From positions 1 to 22,559 of the forward strand of contig CAMKTM010000007.1 of the NCBI GenBank assembly GCA_946415695.1: a DNA stretch of 22,559 nt, given 5' to 3'. This DNA comes from an uncultured Prevotellaceae bacterium (GTDB lineage Bacteria > Bacteroidota > Bacteroidia > Bacteroidales > Bacteroidaceae). How positions within the stretch are numbered: the stretch's first letter is position 1; every line of letters starts with the position of its first letter. Below are positions 8,469 to 15,482 of this stretch, one piece after another. A program made the translations under genes and the position numbers. The notes beneath the pieces were generated by a model. That model ran no database searches. It was not told the origin of the DNA and saw nothing but the letters and a program-made list of their open reading frames with translations.

Positions 8469-9578
8469 CTACAGTTTCTCGTAGCCCCAGTCGTCGATTG
8501 CTTCGCTACAGTGTTCGTTGACGAGTTGGATGGTGCGCGGCTCGTACTGGTATTTGTTCTTCTTGTAGCCTTTCTTGCTTTCGATGTATTTCTCGATGGC
8601 GGACTTTGCTTCGTCCCATCCTGGGATGCCGAGCTTGCGGTAGATGTCCTCTGTGATGGCAAATGCGTCCTTCTCGACGTCTTCGAATCGGACTTCGTAG
8701 AGTCTTCCTTCGGGAAGGAGGGCTTTCTGCTCTTTGTATGCGCGGTAGAGTTCGGTGTAGTTGCGCAGGATGTTCTGCTCCATCTCTTCGTCGGTGATGG
8801 TGTGGAACTGCAGGGGTTTAATGGTGTCCGTGAAGAAGGAGCGTGTGCTTTCGAAGACGGTGTACGGGTTGCGCATCAGGAAGACGAAGCATGCCTGGGG
8901 AAAGAGTTCGGAGAGGGCTTTGATGCGGCCTGTGTGCGGCGGGTTCTTGCTGAGGAACTGAGTGCCGCCCGTGTTCCAGAGGCTTATCTTGACGAGTTTC
9001 TCGAAGGTTTGTTTGAACTCCTGCAGCTCGTCTTGCTTGATGTCTTTGAAGGTGAGGAAGCGGTCGCACCATTCTTGCATTCTTTCGGGGAAGAACCAGA
9101 AGTTGTAGTAGTTGCAGGCAGTCATGTTCGAGAGTGCGAACTCTTCTTCCTGCGGGAGGTCCGGTGCGAGCTCCATGTTGTCGGTAGGGCGTTTGCTGGG
9201 CATCACCATCTTCATAATGGGTTTGAAGAAGCCTTGCATTGCCATGATGTAGTGTGGGAAAACGGTCTGATAGGTGGTGGTGTAGCCGAAGTGTTTGTCC
9301 TGCGCGAAGATGTTGTGGAGGAAAGTAGTGCCGCTTCGCCAGTGCCCGAGGATGAAGAGTGGGTCGTTCTGCAAGGGCTTGTTTGCGAGTTGCTTACGGT
9401 ACTTCCTTTCTTGCAAAGCTGCAAGTGGGCTCAGCATGTGGCAGATGGACTTCGTGAGGATGAATTTCGCCTTTCTGTCGGGAGCGATGTGCTGTCCTGC
9501 AGACAGTGCTTTGAATGTTTTCCAGTCAGCTCCTACAAGGGTGTTGACGGGAAGCGTGTTGAAGTTGAATAGACCCAT
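8469..9578 (-). CDS. PAPS-dependent sulfotransferase
   Basis: Encodes 369 aa, no signal peptide, so cytoplasmic. It transfers sulfonate from PAPS to an acceptor. The 5'-phosphosulfate loop is visible as FILGHWRSGTTFLHN (G78-T85), and the 3'-phosphate site as FVFLMRNPYTVFESTRSFF (R236, S244). The overall pattern fits the Sulfotransfer_3-type family rather than a heparan or tyrosine enzyme. It is the last gene of a run that makes PAPS (cysD, cysN here and cysC beyond the accessory module). From memory, Bacteroides thetaiotaomicron has a comparable cluster around BT_0412-BT_0416 reported to sulfonate cholesterol and steroids; whether this enzyme shares that acceptor is inference. A lipid or glycan acceptor is the main alternative. 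Confidence 0.9.
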   Translation of the reverse strand: MGLFNFNTLPVNTLVGADWKTFKALSAGQHIAPDRKAKFILTKSICHMLSPLAALQERKYRKQLANKPLQNDPLFILGHWRSGTTFLHNIFAQDKHFGYTTTYQTVFPHYIMAMQGFFKPIMKMVMPSKRPTDNMELAPDLPQEEEFALSNMTACNYYNFWFFPERMQEWCDRFLTFKDIKQDELQEFKQTFEKLVKISLWNTGGTQFLSKNPPHTGRIKALSELFPQACFVFLMRNPYTVFESTRSFFTDTIKPLQFHTITDEEMEQNILRNYTELYRAYKEQKALLPEGRLYEVRFEDVEKDAFAITEDIYRKLGIPGWDEAKSAIEKYIESKKGYKKNKYQYEPRTIQLVNEHCSEAIDDWGYEKL

Positions 9579-9587
9579 CTCTTATTT

Positions 9588-9612
9588 ACCATTTAAACAT
9601 TTAACCATTTAC
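9588..9612 (-). repeat. Short TTTACCA-type heptamer array upstream of the sulfotransferase
   Basis: About three imperfect 7-8-bp units (TTTACCA, TTTAAACA, TTTAACCA, TTTACCA on the plus strand) lie 10 bp before the start codon. On the coding (minus) strand each unit carries an ATG. The same heptamer occurs at 18863-18939 and 20587-20684. Confidence 0.75.
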
Positions 9613-9613
9613 C

Positions 9614-9761
9614 AGACCCACCCCGACCCTCCCTTAAAGGGAGGGAGTTCTCCCCCAAGACCCTCTCTAACTCCCTCGTAGCCTCTCCTAAATCCTCCCC
9701 TAAAGGGAAGGACTTGCAGGGGCAGGACTCCCTCCCTTTAAGGGAGGGTTGGGGAGGGTCT
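9614..9761. repeat. 148-bp element with 35-bp terminal inverted repeats, overlapping the cysN stop
   Basis: The ends 9614-9648 and 9727-9761 are inverted copies of each other over 35 bp with two mismatches. Each contains the palindrome CCCTCCCTTTAAGGGAGGG or its complement, and a third related palindrome lies inside (about 9687-9708). The right end extends into cysN: its last residues (RPSPTLP) and the TAA stop (plus strand tta at 9738-9740) are inside the palindrome. The element fills almost the whole 159-bp gap. It could form a strong hairpin in cysN-sulfotransferase mRNA, although no U-tract marks it as a simple terminator. Confidence 0.85.
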
Positions 9762-11192
9762 TTTTTTCACCTTTACTTCAATCCCTTGCCTGCTGAGTTC
9801 CTTGACAGCTGTCTCGATGGCCTGGTAGTGTTCGGGGCCGATGCCAAGTTTGGGGAGGTCGAGCGTGGGGAGGTCTTCGTGCAGGAGGTTTGCCTCGTCG
9901 AGCTGCTTCTCTATCATGCCCACGGCGCAGGTGTTGTTCGTGATGGGGTCGATGAGGATGAAGGCTCCCGTGGCGCGGTTCATGGTGTAGGGGTCGAAGA
10001 AGAGTGTCTTGGCTGTCGTTATCTGCACTTGCCCGATTTCGTTGAGTTTGAAGTCCTGTCCGGGCAGGTGCTCCATCGTGTTGACGTCGATGCGGTAGTC
10101 GATGGCGCTGACGGTGGCGCGGGTGGTGTTGGTGTTGGCTTTGAGGAAGAACTGCTTGTTGCGGTCCATGGGTTCTTCGTCCATCCAGACGAGCTTCGCC
10201 TGCAAGTGCCTTCCGACGAATGGCAGGTTGTCGGGCTTGACGAGCATCTCGCCTCGTGAGATGTCTATCTCGTCTTCGAGTGTGATGGTGATGCTTTGTG
10301 GGCAGAAGGCATAATCCAGCTCGCCGTCATAGGTGACGATGCTTTTCACGCGGCTTGTCTTTCTGCTGGGCAGAGCCATGATTTCGTCGCCCTTGCGGAT
10401 GATGCCACTTGCCACTTTGCCCGAGAAGCCTCGGAAGTCGAGGTCGGGGCGCAGCACGTACTGCACGGGGAAGCGGAAGTCCTGCATGTTGCGGTCTTGG
10501 TCGATGGGGACTGTCTCAAGGAACTGGAGTAGGGAGGTGCCTGCGAACCAAGGTGTGCGTTCGCTCTTCTCCACTACGTTGTCGCCCTCCTTGGCCGAAA
10601 GGGGGAAGCAGGTGACGTCCTCTATGCCGAGCTGAGTTGTGAGCCTGAGGTATTCGTCCTTTATCTTGCAGAAGACCTCTTCGGAGAAGTCCACGAGGTC
10701 CATCTTGTTGACGGCAAGGGCGATGTGCTTGATGCCGAGCAGCGAGACGAGGAAGGTGTGGCGGCGTGTCTGTGTGATGACGCCTGTTCGGGCATCGACG
10801 AGGATGATGGCGAGGTTTGCCGTCGAGCCGCCTGTTATCATGTTGCGCGTGTACTGTTCGTGTCCGGGTGTGTCGGCAATGATGAACTTGCGCTGGTTTG
10901 TGGAGAAGTAGCGATAGGCCACGTCGATGGTGATGCCTTCCTCGCGTTCTGCCTTCAGTCCGTCGAGCAGCAGCGCGTAGTCTATCTCGCCGGCGCCAGC
11001 GTTCCCCACTCGCATCGAGTCGCGCCGGAGCGCCTGGAGCTGGTCTTCGTAGAGCTTCTTGCTGTCGAAGAGCAAGCGCCCGATGAGTGTTGACTTGCCG
11101 TCATCGACAGAGCCTGCGGTAAGCAGACGCAGGAGCGACTTCCGCTCGTCGGCGTCAAGATATTCTTTTATGTGTAACTTGTTGTCTTCCAC
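9738..11192 (-). CDS. cysN: Sulfate adenylyltransferase subunit 1 (GTPase subunit)
   Basis: Encodes 484 aa. CysN hydrolyses GTP to drive CysD in making adenosine 5'-phosphosulfate (APS) from ATP and sulfate. The translation-factor-like G domain shows GSVDDGKST (27-35), ADTPGHEQYTRNM and NKMDLVDF, followed by two beta-barrel domains (YVLRPDLDFRGFSGKVASG...). Length matches stand-alone CysN; there is no fused CysC, which is encoded separately in this locus. cysD lies immediately upstream across a 121-bp gap. The final seven residues come from a repeat element that also supplies the stop codon, so the original C-terminus may have been slightly different. Confidence 0.96.
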   Translation of the reverse strand: MEDNKLHIKEYLDADERKSLLRLLTAGSVDDGKSTLIGRLLFDSKKLYEDQLQALRRDSMRVGNAGAGEIDYALLLDGLKAEREEGITIDVAYRYFSTNQRKFIIADTPGHEQYTRNMITGGSTANLAIILVDARTGVITQTRRHTFLVSLLGIKHIALAVNKMDLVDFSEEVFCKIKDEYLRLTTQLGIEDVTCFPLSAKEGDNVVEKSERTPWFAGTSLLQFLETVPIDQDRNMQDFRFPVQYVLRPDLDFRGFSGKVASGIIRKGDEIMALPSRKTSRVKSIVTYDGELDYAFCPQSITITLEDEIDISRGEMLVKPDNLPFVGRHLQAKLVWMDEEPMDRNKQFFLKANTNTTRATVSAIDYRIDVNTMEHLPGQDFKLNEIGQVQITTAKTLFFDPYTMNRATGAFILIDPITNNTCAVGMIEKQLDEANLLHEDLPTLDLPKLGIGPEHYQAIETAVKELSRQGIEVKVKKRPSPTLP

Positions 11193-11274
11193 GATTGTTT
11201 TCTATTGTTTCGACATCCTGATGATTCGATATCTCGTTATTACGACATTACGTTATAACGTTATAACGACTTTT

Positions 11275-11309
11275 CTCTAAACTCTAAACTCTAAACTCTA
11301 AACTCTCAA
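11275..11309. repeat. CTCTAAA heptamer array between cysD and cysN
   Basis: Four perfect CTCTAAA units plus a fifth variant (CTCTCAA) end four bases before the cysD stop codon. The adjacent 11250-11268 holds a separate 8-bp tandem (ACGTTATA twice). No promoter or gene is visible in the 121-bp gap apart from these repeats. Confidence 0.9.
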
Positions 11310-11313
11310 CTCC

Positions 11314-12222
11314 TTAGAAGTACCCTTCGCGTTTCTTCTGTTCCATCGATGCTTCCTGGTCGAAGTCGATGACGCGGGTGGTGCGTTCGCTCTTGGTGGT
11401 GGTCATCATCTCCTCGACAATCTCCTCTATGGTGGTGGCGTTGCTCTCCACGGCGCCTGTCAGGGGCCAGCATCCGAGGGTGCGGAAGCGGACCATGCGC
11501 ATGTGTATCTTCGGCACGAGTTCCTTGGGCAGACGGTCGTCGTCGGCCATGATGAGGTTACCGTCTATCTCTACGCAGGGGCGCTCCTTGGCAAAGTAGA
11601 GTGGCACGATGGGGATGTGCTCGAGGCGTATGTACTGCCAGATGTCGAGCTCCGTCCAGTTGGAGAGGGGGAAGACGCGGATGCTCTCGCCCTTGTGGAT
11701 GCGGCTGTTGTAGATGTCCCAGAGTTCTGGGCGCTGTTTTTTGGGGTTCCACTGATTGAACTGGTCGCGGAAGCTGAAGATGCGTTCCTTTGCCCTGGAC
11801 TTCTCTTCGTCTCGGCGTGCGCCCCCGAAGGCGGCATCGAACTTCCACTTGTTCAGTGCGTCGAGCAGGGCTTTTGTCTTCATCAGGTCGGTGTGCACCT
11901 TGCTTCCGTGCGTGAAAGGTCCCACTCCAGCGCGAAAGGCTTCCATGTTGCTCTCCACGATGAGGTTCCATCCGCGCTCCTTGGCGTAGCGGTCGCGGAA
12001 CTCAATCATCTCGCGGAACTTCCATTTCGAGTCGATGTGCATCAGCGGGAAGGGCACCTTGCCGGGGGCGAATGCTTTCTCGGCGAGACGCACCATGACG
12101 CTGCTGTCCTTGCCGATGCTGTAGAGCATGACGGGGTTCTCGAACTCTGCCGCCACTTCTCGGATGATGTGAATAGACTCTGCTTCGAGCTCCTGCAAGT
12201 GGCTTAAACGATATGATTCCAT
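11314..12222 (-). CDS. cysD: Sulfate adenylyltransferase subunit 2
   Basis: Encodes 302 aa, the usual CysD length. It catalyses adenylation of sulfate to APS together with CysN, in the cytoplasm. The PP-loop ATP-pyrophosphatase motif is YSIGKDSS (34-41); other family segments are FPLMHIDSKWKFREMIEFRD, FDAAFGGARRDEEKSRAKERIFS, PLSNWTELDIWQYI and FRTLGCWPLTGAVES. It is the first gene of the cysD-cysN-sulfotransferase run and has its own promoter about 100 bp upstream. The corresponding APS kinase gene (cysC) is about 6 kb away on the same strand, across an accessory module, instead of adjacent. Confidence 0.97.
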   Translation of the reverse strand: MESYRLSHLQELEAESIHIIREVAAEFENPVMLYSIGKDSSVMVRLAEKAFAPGKVPFPLMHIDSKWKFREMIEFRDRYAKERGWNLIVESNMEAFRAGVGPFTHGSKVHTDLMKTKALLDALNKWKFDAAFGGARRDEEKSRAKERIFSFRDQFNQWNPKKQRPELWDIYNSRIHKGESIRVFPLSNWTELDIWQYIRLEHIPIVPLYFAKERPCVEIDGNLIMADDDRLPKELVPKIHMRMVRFRTLGCWPLTGAVESNATTIEEIVEEMMTTTKSERTTRVIDFDQEASMEQKKREGYF

Positions 12223-12274
12223 CTTTTTATCATTGACCTTTATTCTCCACCTTCGCGGAGGATTTGCCTGCTTT

Positions 12275-12305
12275 CTCCCCCATGTAGGGGGGAGTTTGAG
12301 GGGGC
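12275..12305. repeat. C/G palindrome upstream of cysD
   Basis: CTCCCCC, a short loop (ATGTAG), then GGGGGAG (12275-12294), followed by the G-rich tail TTTGAGGGGGC. This matches the palindrome family at 20686-20778 and lies in the cysD leader, between its promoter and start codon. Confidence 0.75.
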
Positions 12306-12323
12306 TTCCCCTCTTTTGCGCCG

Positions 12324-12354
12324 CAAAGGTACGAAGAAAAAATGGAATGGCAAG
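12324..12354 (-). promoter_or_regulatory. Bacteroidetes-type promoter for cysD
   Basis: On the minus strand a TACCTTTG -7 box (12324-12331) is preceded by CTTG at 12351-12354 with 19 nt between. This fits the known Bacteroides -33/-7 pattern (TTTG and TAnnTTTG). Transcription would start near 12318 and leave a leader of roughly 95 nt that contains the palindrome at 12275. Confidence 0.75.
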
Positions 12355-12427
12355 CGCAGCAGTTGGAAAAAAAGCGCGAGGGGAAGATATTTATTGATGC
12401 GCGAGGAGTTTCTGTACCGTGCGACAC

Positions 12428-12477
12428 AATTAGCCCAGGGCGCTGCCCTGGGCTAATTTCTTTTGTCCTTTCAGGAC
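12428..12477. repeat. REP-like double hairpin
   Basis: A perfect 14-bp stem (AATTAGCCCAGGGC / GCCCTGGGCTAATT) with a GCT loop at 12428-12458 is followed by TTTCTTTT and a smaller hairpin GTCCT-TTC-AGGAC at 12465-12477. It looks like a repetitive extragenic palindrome of the kind mobilised by RAYT transposases; no such gene is in the window. It could also act as a terminator on the plus strand. Confidence 0.7.
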
Positions 12478-12532
12478 GTTTTTCTGACAGACTACCTGCC
12501 CCCTGTCTGCCATCCCCCCTTGGCGTAGCCAA

Positions 12533-12585
12533 ATGGTCAATGTTCAATGGTCAATGGTCAATGAAAAAATGGTCAATGGTCAATG
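12533..12585. repeat. ATGGTCA heptamer array at the 3' end of the HU gene
   Basis: Seven units, mostly ATGGTCA with variants ATGTTCA and ATGAAAAA, run to within five bases of the HU stop codon. The rest of the cysD-HU gap (12223-12590) holds the cysD promoter, a palindrome and the REP-like hairpin, and no gene. Confidence 0.9.
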
Positions 12586-12590
12586 AAACA

Positions 12591-13052
12591 TTACTCCAAC
12601 CCGTGGATAGTGTCCTCGTTCTTGATGACCTCGATGGCGTCGCTGATGGCAGAGCGTCCGGGAACGAGCTGGAAGGTGGCGTCCTGTCGGAGGTTCTTGA
12701 AGGACTTTCCGGGCGTGAAGCGTACGGTGACGGCCTTGATGTTGGCAGCGGTGAACTCGTCGGGCGCCGTAGCGCCTTCCGTGTTGAGCTCCACGTGGAA
12801 GCTGCCGAGTTCGCCGAGGTTGACCTTGTTGCCGAGGAGGAGTTGCTCGCGTAGGCAATCGACGGCTTTCGTGAGCACGGCGGCGATGTCGGCGCGGTCG
12901 TAGGTGCAGCCGTGGTCGGAGATGTGCTTGGCGAACTTGTTGAGGTCGAGAACCTCGTGTACCTGTGCGGTGCCGTAGGCTTTGGTTTCGGTGATGTCCT
13001 CTTTCTTCGTTCCTGGGGTGGTGGACATGATGACAATGCTGTAGTTAATCAT
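12591..13052 (-). CDS. HU-like DNA-binding protein (Bacteroidales type)
   Basis: Encodes 153 aa from the ATG at 13052. The protein starts MINYSIVI and continues KFAKHISDHGCTYDRADIAAVL...DCLREQLLLGNKVNLGELGSFHVEL, then TAANIKAVTVRFTPGKSFKNL, the pattern of the Bacteroidetes HU-related family (about 150 aa). It probably binds and bends DNA. A longer frame opens at 13214, but that ATG would lie only a few bases after the predicted transcription start and its extra 54 residues include palindrome-encoded PPPPRGGRERG, so MINYSIVI is preferred. In Bacteroidales, HU genes of this type often accompany VirE_N/DUF3987 genes such as the one at 15475, supporting a shared accessory module. Confidence 0.88.
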   Translation of the reverse strand: MINYSIVIMSTTPGTKKEDITETKAYGTAQVHEVLDLNKFAKHISDHGCTYDRADIAAVLTKAVDCLREQLLLGNKVNLGELGSFHVELNTEGATAPDEFTAANIKAVTVRFTPGKSFKNLRQDATFQLVPGRSAISDAIEVIKNEDTIHGLE

Positions 13053-13054
13053 AG

Positions 13055-13090
13055 AGCCCCTCTCCCGTCCTCCCCGGGGTGGGGGAGGAG
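13055..13090. repeat. C/G palindrome in the HU leader
   Basis: CCTCCCC (13069-13075) and GGGGAGG (13082-13088) pair around a short GGGGTG loop, with a C-rich tail CCCCTCTCCCG abutting the HU start codon at 13052. Same family as the palindromes at 16211, 20686 and 22013. It would place a hairpin right before the ribosome start site. Confidence 0.75.
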
Positions 13091-13222
13091 TTTTGTATTC
13101 CGCGGAGAGGATAGCGGGTGCTAAAGTGTTTTTAATGGTGTTAAAGTCGCTTGTGATGTTGGGGAATTTCGCGTGCCATGTCGGCCGTACATACACGTTT
13201 TGTTCCTTTCTCATTCACGCTA

Positions 13223-13253
13223 CAAAGGTACGAAATAATCTAGAATTGCGCAA
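13223..13253 (-). promoter_or_regulatory. Bacteroidetes-type promoter for the HU-like gene
   Basis: On the minus strand TACCTTTG (13223-13230) has TTG (13251-13253) 20 nt upstream. The predicted transcript starts near 13217 and gives a leader of about 165 nt before the ATG at 13052. Confidence 0.7.
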
Positions 13254-13322
13254 GTAATTTGGCAATTATTTTCACTCGCCATGAGTAATTTTTTTGAGTT
13301 TTTCGGTGGGACGAAGAAAAGA

Positions 13323-13724
13323 GGAAAGGCGGAAAGGCGGAAAGTGGACATTAATCAATTTCAATTCATAATTCTTAATTCATAATTATTAGTGCGGTAG
13401 CCAATCAGTTGAATCTGCTGTATGTTATGTCACACAGAAAGCACGGTTCCGCCTGCGCCTGAGCGAAGCGAAGAACTGTGGTCGACGGCCCGAAGGGGAA
13501 AGTCAAATCACAGAAAATAGATTTCATATGAAATCTCAATTCGTTAAATTCGTTTTAATTCGTTGTTGAAAATATAATCCGTTAAATCAACTAAATCCGT
13601 GGTTTAAGATACTTCCGAAACTTAAATTATTTATTATACTATTATAACAATATATCCTTAATTATTACCTGTTTTTTTGTCACCCAAATGTATTAATGTC
13701 CACTTTCCGCTTTTCCGCCTTTCC
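13323..13724. repeat. 402-bp element with 32-bp inverted ends at the left edge of the module
   Basis: The arms 13323-13354 and 13693-13724 are inverted copies over 32 bp with one mismatch (GGAAAGGCGGAAA...GTGGACATTAA). Just inside the left arm, 13364-13391 has TTCATAA-type heptamers. The interior has a perfect 18-bp palindrome (AGATTTCATATGAAATCT, 13519-13536) and three AATTCGTT copies (about 13538-13566), and no gene. The part 13337-13374 recurs exactly at 18065-18102, so it also forms the left direct repeat of the module. This element and the HU promoter account for most of the 13215-13832 gap. Confidence 0.8.
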
Positions 13725-13754
13725 TACTTTCTAACTTTTTCTGGCAGAAGATGC

Positions 13755-13782
13755 TTGCAATTGAAAACTTTTCGTAAATTTG
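13755..13782 (+). promoter_or_regulatory. Candidate promoter for the 327-aa gene
   Basis: TAAATTTG at 13775-13782 matches the TAnnTTTG -7 box; TTG at 13755-13757 is a possible -33 element with 17 nt spacing, slightly short. The start codon is 50 bp downstream after an A-rich leader. Confidence 0.55.
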
Positions 13783-13832
13783 CAGCGAAATAAAATATAT
13801 CAAGAACTGACAAAATAAGAAAAACAAATAAT

Positions 13833-14816
13833 ATGAGCACAAAGGCTTTCCCTCGAACCTATAGGAATAACTCGATGTACGCAGAAGATAAACTGCCATA
13901 CATAGATGCTTTGGCCCTTACCATGCAAAAACATCTTTACACGAAAAAAAACGCAGTCTATTACTTAGCGGGCACAATCGAGCTGTGGGACTTCATGTCA
14001 CTCACACGGTGCTATATCATTGCATCTAGGTCAGAATTTGGACAATCAGACATAGAGACATATATCTCTAACATGAATGTCCCATATGCCCAAGTATTGG
14101 GTGGTGATGCGGTAAAATACACAAAAAACCTAGACCACATTATCTTGAACGGGACACCCGCAAATGTTCTCTCCTTTATGTGGGCTGCGTGGATATATGC
14201 TAAGGTGCTTCAAGAAGTTCGCAAAGATGACGAAAAGCCTTTGTGGCAAAGAGCTGCAGAACAGCTATATAACTCTATGGAGGATTTTTACGATAGCCCA
14301 GAAAACAAATGTTTTGGAGATGACAACAGGCTTTTAAGTATAGCCGATGATGCAGTAAATACCATGAAGGGGTACATTGCAGAAAAATACCTGACAGCAA
14401 AAAACACTCAGGTACAGAAACCTGCACCTGCGGTAGAGCACCATGTACTTGCAAATGACGACACTGCCAAGCTCGAGTCTCGCATCGCGGAACTTGAGGC
14501 AGAGCTTGAAAAACTGCGTGAACAGGTGGAACACTTCAGAAACAAGGAGAAAGGAACTGCTCTGGGGCTGAACCAGGGACAGGCAGCCCTCTTCGGCCTT
14601 GCGCTGGCAAACACCTTTGACTTTAACTACACTAACAAAAAGGAGGAACTTGCCCCCATGCTTCACAAATTGTTCGGATGGGGACAAGCCAAGCTGAAAA
14701 CCTGCCTTTCCACCCCATGCGACAAAGCGGAGCGCGACGAACTTGCCAACCTCTTCAAGGAACTTTGTCCACCTCTTTATAAGACCATAATGAACAGGGG
14801 CGAGTTACCCCAATAG
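13833..14816 (+). CDS. Unknown 327-aa protein with central coiled coil
   Basis: No family recognised with certainty. There is no signal peptide. The N-terminal 170 residues are mixed helical and rich in Tyr and Trp (LAGTIELWDFMSLTRCYIIAS, FMWAAWIYAKVLQEV). Residues about 210-245 form a strong coiled coil (KLESRIAELEAELEKLREQVEHF). The C-terminal 80 residues (LGLNQGQAALFGLALANTF...NKKEELAPMLHKLFGWGQAKLKTCL) resemble a small helical domain at the end of many Bacteroidales mobile-element proteins, where an 'nKteiA..ihkLtG.s' pattern recurs; that similarity is from memory. It is flanked by its own promoter and a strong terminator, so it is monocistronic. Its coding sequence is visibly more AT-rich than the cys genes, consistent with acquired DNA. 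Confidence 0.8.
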   Translation: MSTKAFPRTYRNNSMYAEDKLPYIDALALTMQKHLYTKKNAVYYLAGTIELWDFMSLTRCYIIASRSEFGQSDIETYISNMNVPYAQVLGGDAVKYTKNLDHIILNGTPANVLSFMWAAWIYAKVLQEVRKDDEKPLWQRAAEQLYNSMEDFYDSPENKCFGDDNRLLSIADDAVNTMKGYIAEKYLTAKNTQVQKPAPAVEHHVLANDDTAKLESRIAELEAELEKLREQVEHFRNKEKGTALGLNQGQAALFGLALANTFDFNYTNKKEELAPMLHKLFGWGQAKLKTCLSTPCDKAERDELANLFKELCPPLYKTIMNRGELPQ

Positions 14817-14842
14817 GTTACCCCTGAGGTTACCCCCTTAAC

Positions 14843-14878
14843 AAAAAAGGTTATCCATTCAAGTGGGTAACCTTTTTT
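14843..14878 (+). terminator. Rho-independent terminator after the 327-aa gene
   Basis: AAAAAAGGTTATCC pairs with GGGTAACCTTTTTT across a 9-nt loop, giving a stem of about 13 bp with A/T-rich flanks that works in either direction. It sits 27 bp past the stop codon. Confidence 0.9.
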
Positions 14879-14909
14879 ATTTTATGCCATAAATCTTAGT
14901 ATGTTGCCG

Positions 14910-14917
14910 TACCTTTG
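14910..14917 (+). promoter_or_regulatory. -7 box of a Bacteroidetes-type promoter
   Basis: TACCTTTG matches TAnnTTTG and is followed by C, as in the cysD and HU promoters. No clear -33 TTTG is visible. It lies inside the longest reading frame of the next gene, which argues for a downstream start at 14976. Confidence 0.6.
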
Positions 14918-14975
14918 CAGTGTCGAAAGAGCTCAGACGACACAAACAAAAGTAATACATAATTTATTATTAAAG

Positions 14976-15482
14976 ATGGCAACACAAGAACAAACTAAGC
15001 CCAAGCCTCGCAAGATGCGGGGAGTGGGAACGTACGAGGGCGATGATTTCACATTCCGCCCGTGCGAACAGGGTGAACCCACCCAACTGAACGTCAAGAC
15101 CTGCAAAGGGGGCAAGACGTACGAAACAACAAGCGAGAAGAAGCCACAGCGCGTGGCGCACCTCTCGTGCCCTGCCGACACTGCCGACCTCTGGCGGGAA
15201 TATACGGCACAACTCAAGAAGCTCGGCATCAAGCCTCTGACCACCCCGCAGCAGCCCGAAACGACGCGCGTCGTGAAAGAAAACGGCCTTGAGTGCTACC
15301 TCAACGAGCAGACGCAGGAGCTGACGGTGCAAACCACACTCTCGCTCCCTACGCACTTCCGCAACTGGCAGGCCGAACTGCTCCGGCAGGTGCAACTCGT
15401 CGTGAGGCGTCTGCCAGCAAGCGAGACTTTCAACAAGACAATTAACAATCTAAAAAATCAAGGAGGAACACGGAATGTTTAA
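14976..15482 (+). CDS. Unknown 168-aa basic protein, first gene of the primase-like operon
   Basis: The start is placed at the ATG at 14976 (MATQEQTKPKPRKMRG); an earlier in-frame ATG at 14901 lies upstream of the promoter box at 14910 and is unlikely to be used. The N-terminus is basic, the middle has a short strand-rich stretch (TYEGDDFTFRPCEQGEP), and the C-terminal half (FRNWQAELLRQVQLVVRRLPASETFNKTINNL) is helical. No family recognised. It overlaps the next gene by eight bases, so the two are an operon. The position before a BT4734-type gene suggests an accessory or DNA-binding role, which is inference only. Confidence 0.75.
   Translation: MATQEQTKPKPRKMRGVGTYEGDDFTFRPCEQGEPTQLNVKTCKGGKTYETTSEKKPQRVAHLSCPADTADLWREYTAQLKKLGIKPLTTPQQPETTRVVKENGLECYLNEQTQELTVQTTLSLPTHFRNWQAELLRQVQLVVRRLPASETFNKTINNLKNQGGTRNV

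Noticed and set aside
8466..9572. 368-aa plus-strand open frame
   Set aside because: Antisense of the sulfotransferase gene over nearly its full length; no motifs.
12230..12547. 105-aa minus-strand open frame upstream of cysD
   Set aside because: It is a translation of the palindrome, promoter and REP-like hairpin; similar peptides arise wherever such repeats occur.
13053..13214. 54-residue N-terminal extension of the HU-like protein
   Set aside because: Its ATG lies only a few bases after the predicted transcription start and part of it is palindrome-encoded; the family begins at MINYSIV.
13323..13724. Insertion sequence
   Set aside because: Inverted ends are present but the 402-bp interval has no transposase frame and no clear target duplication, so it is listed as a repeat element only.
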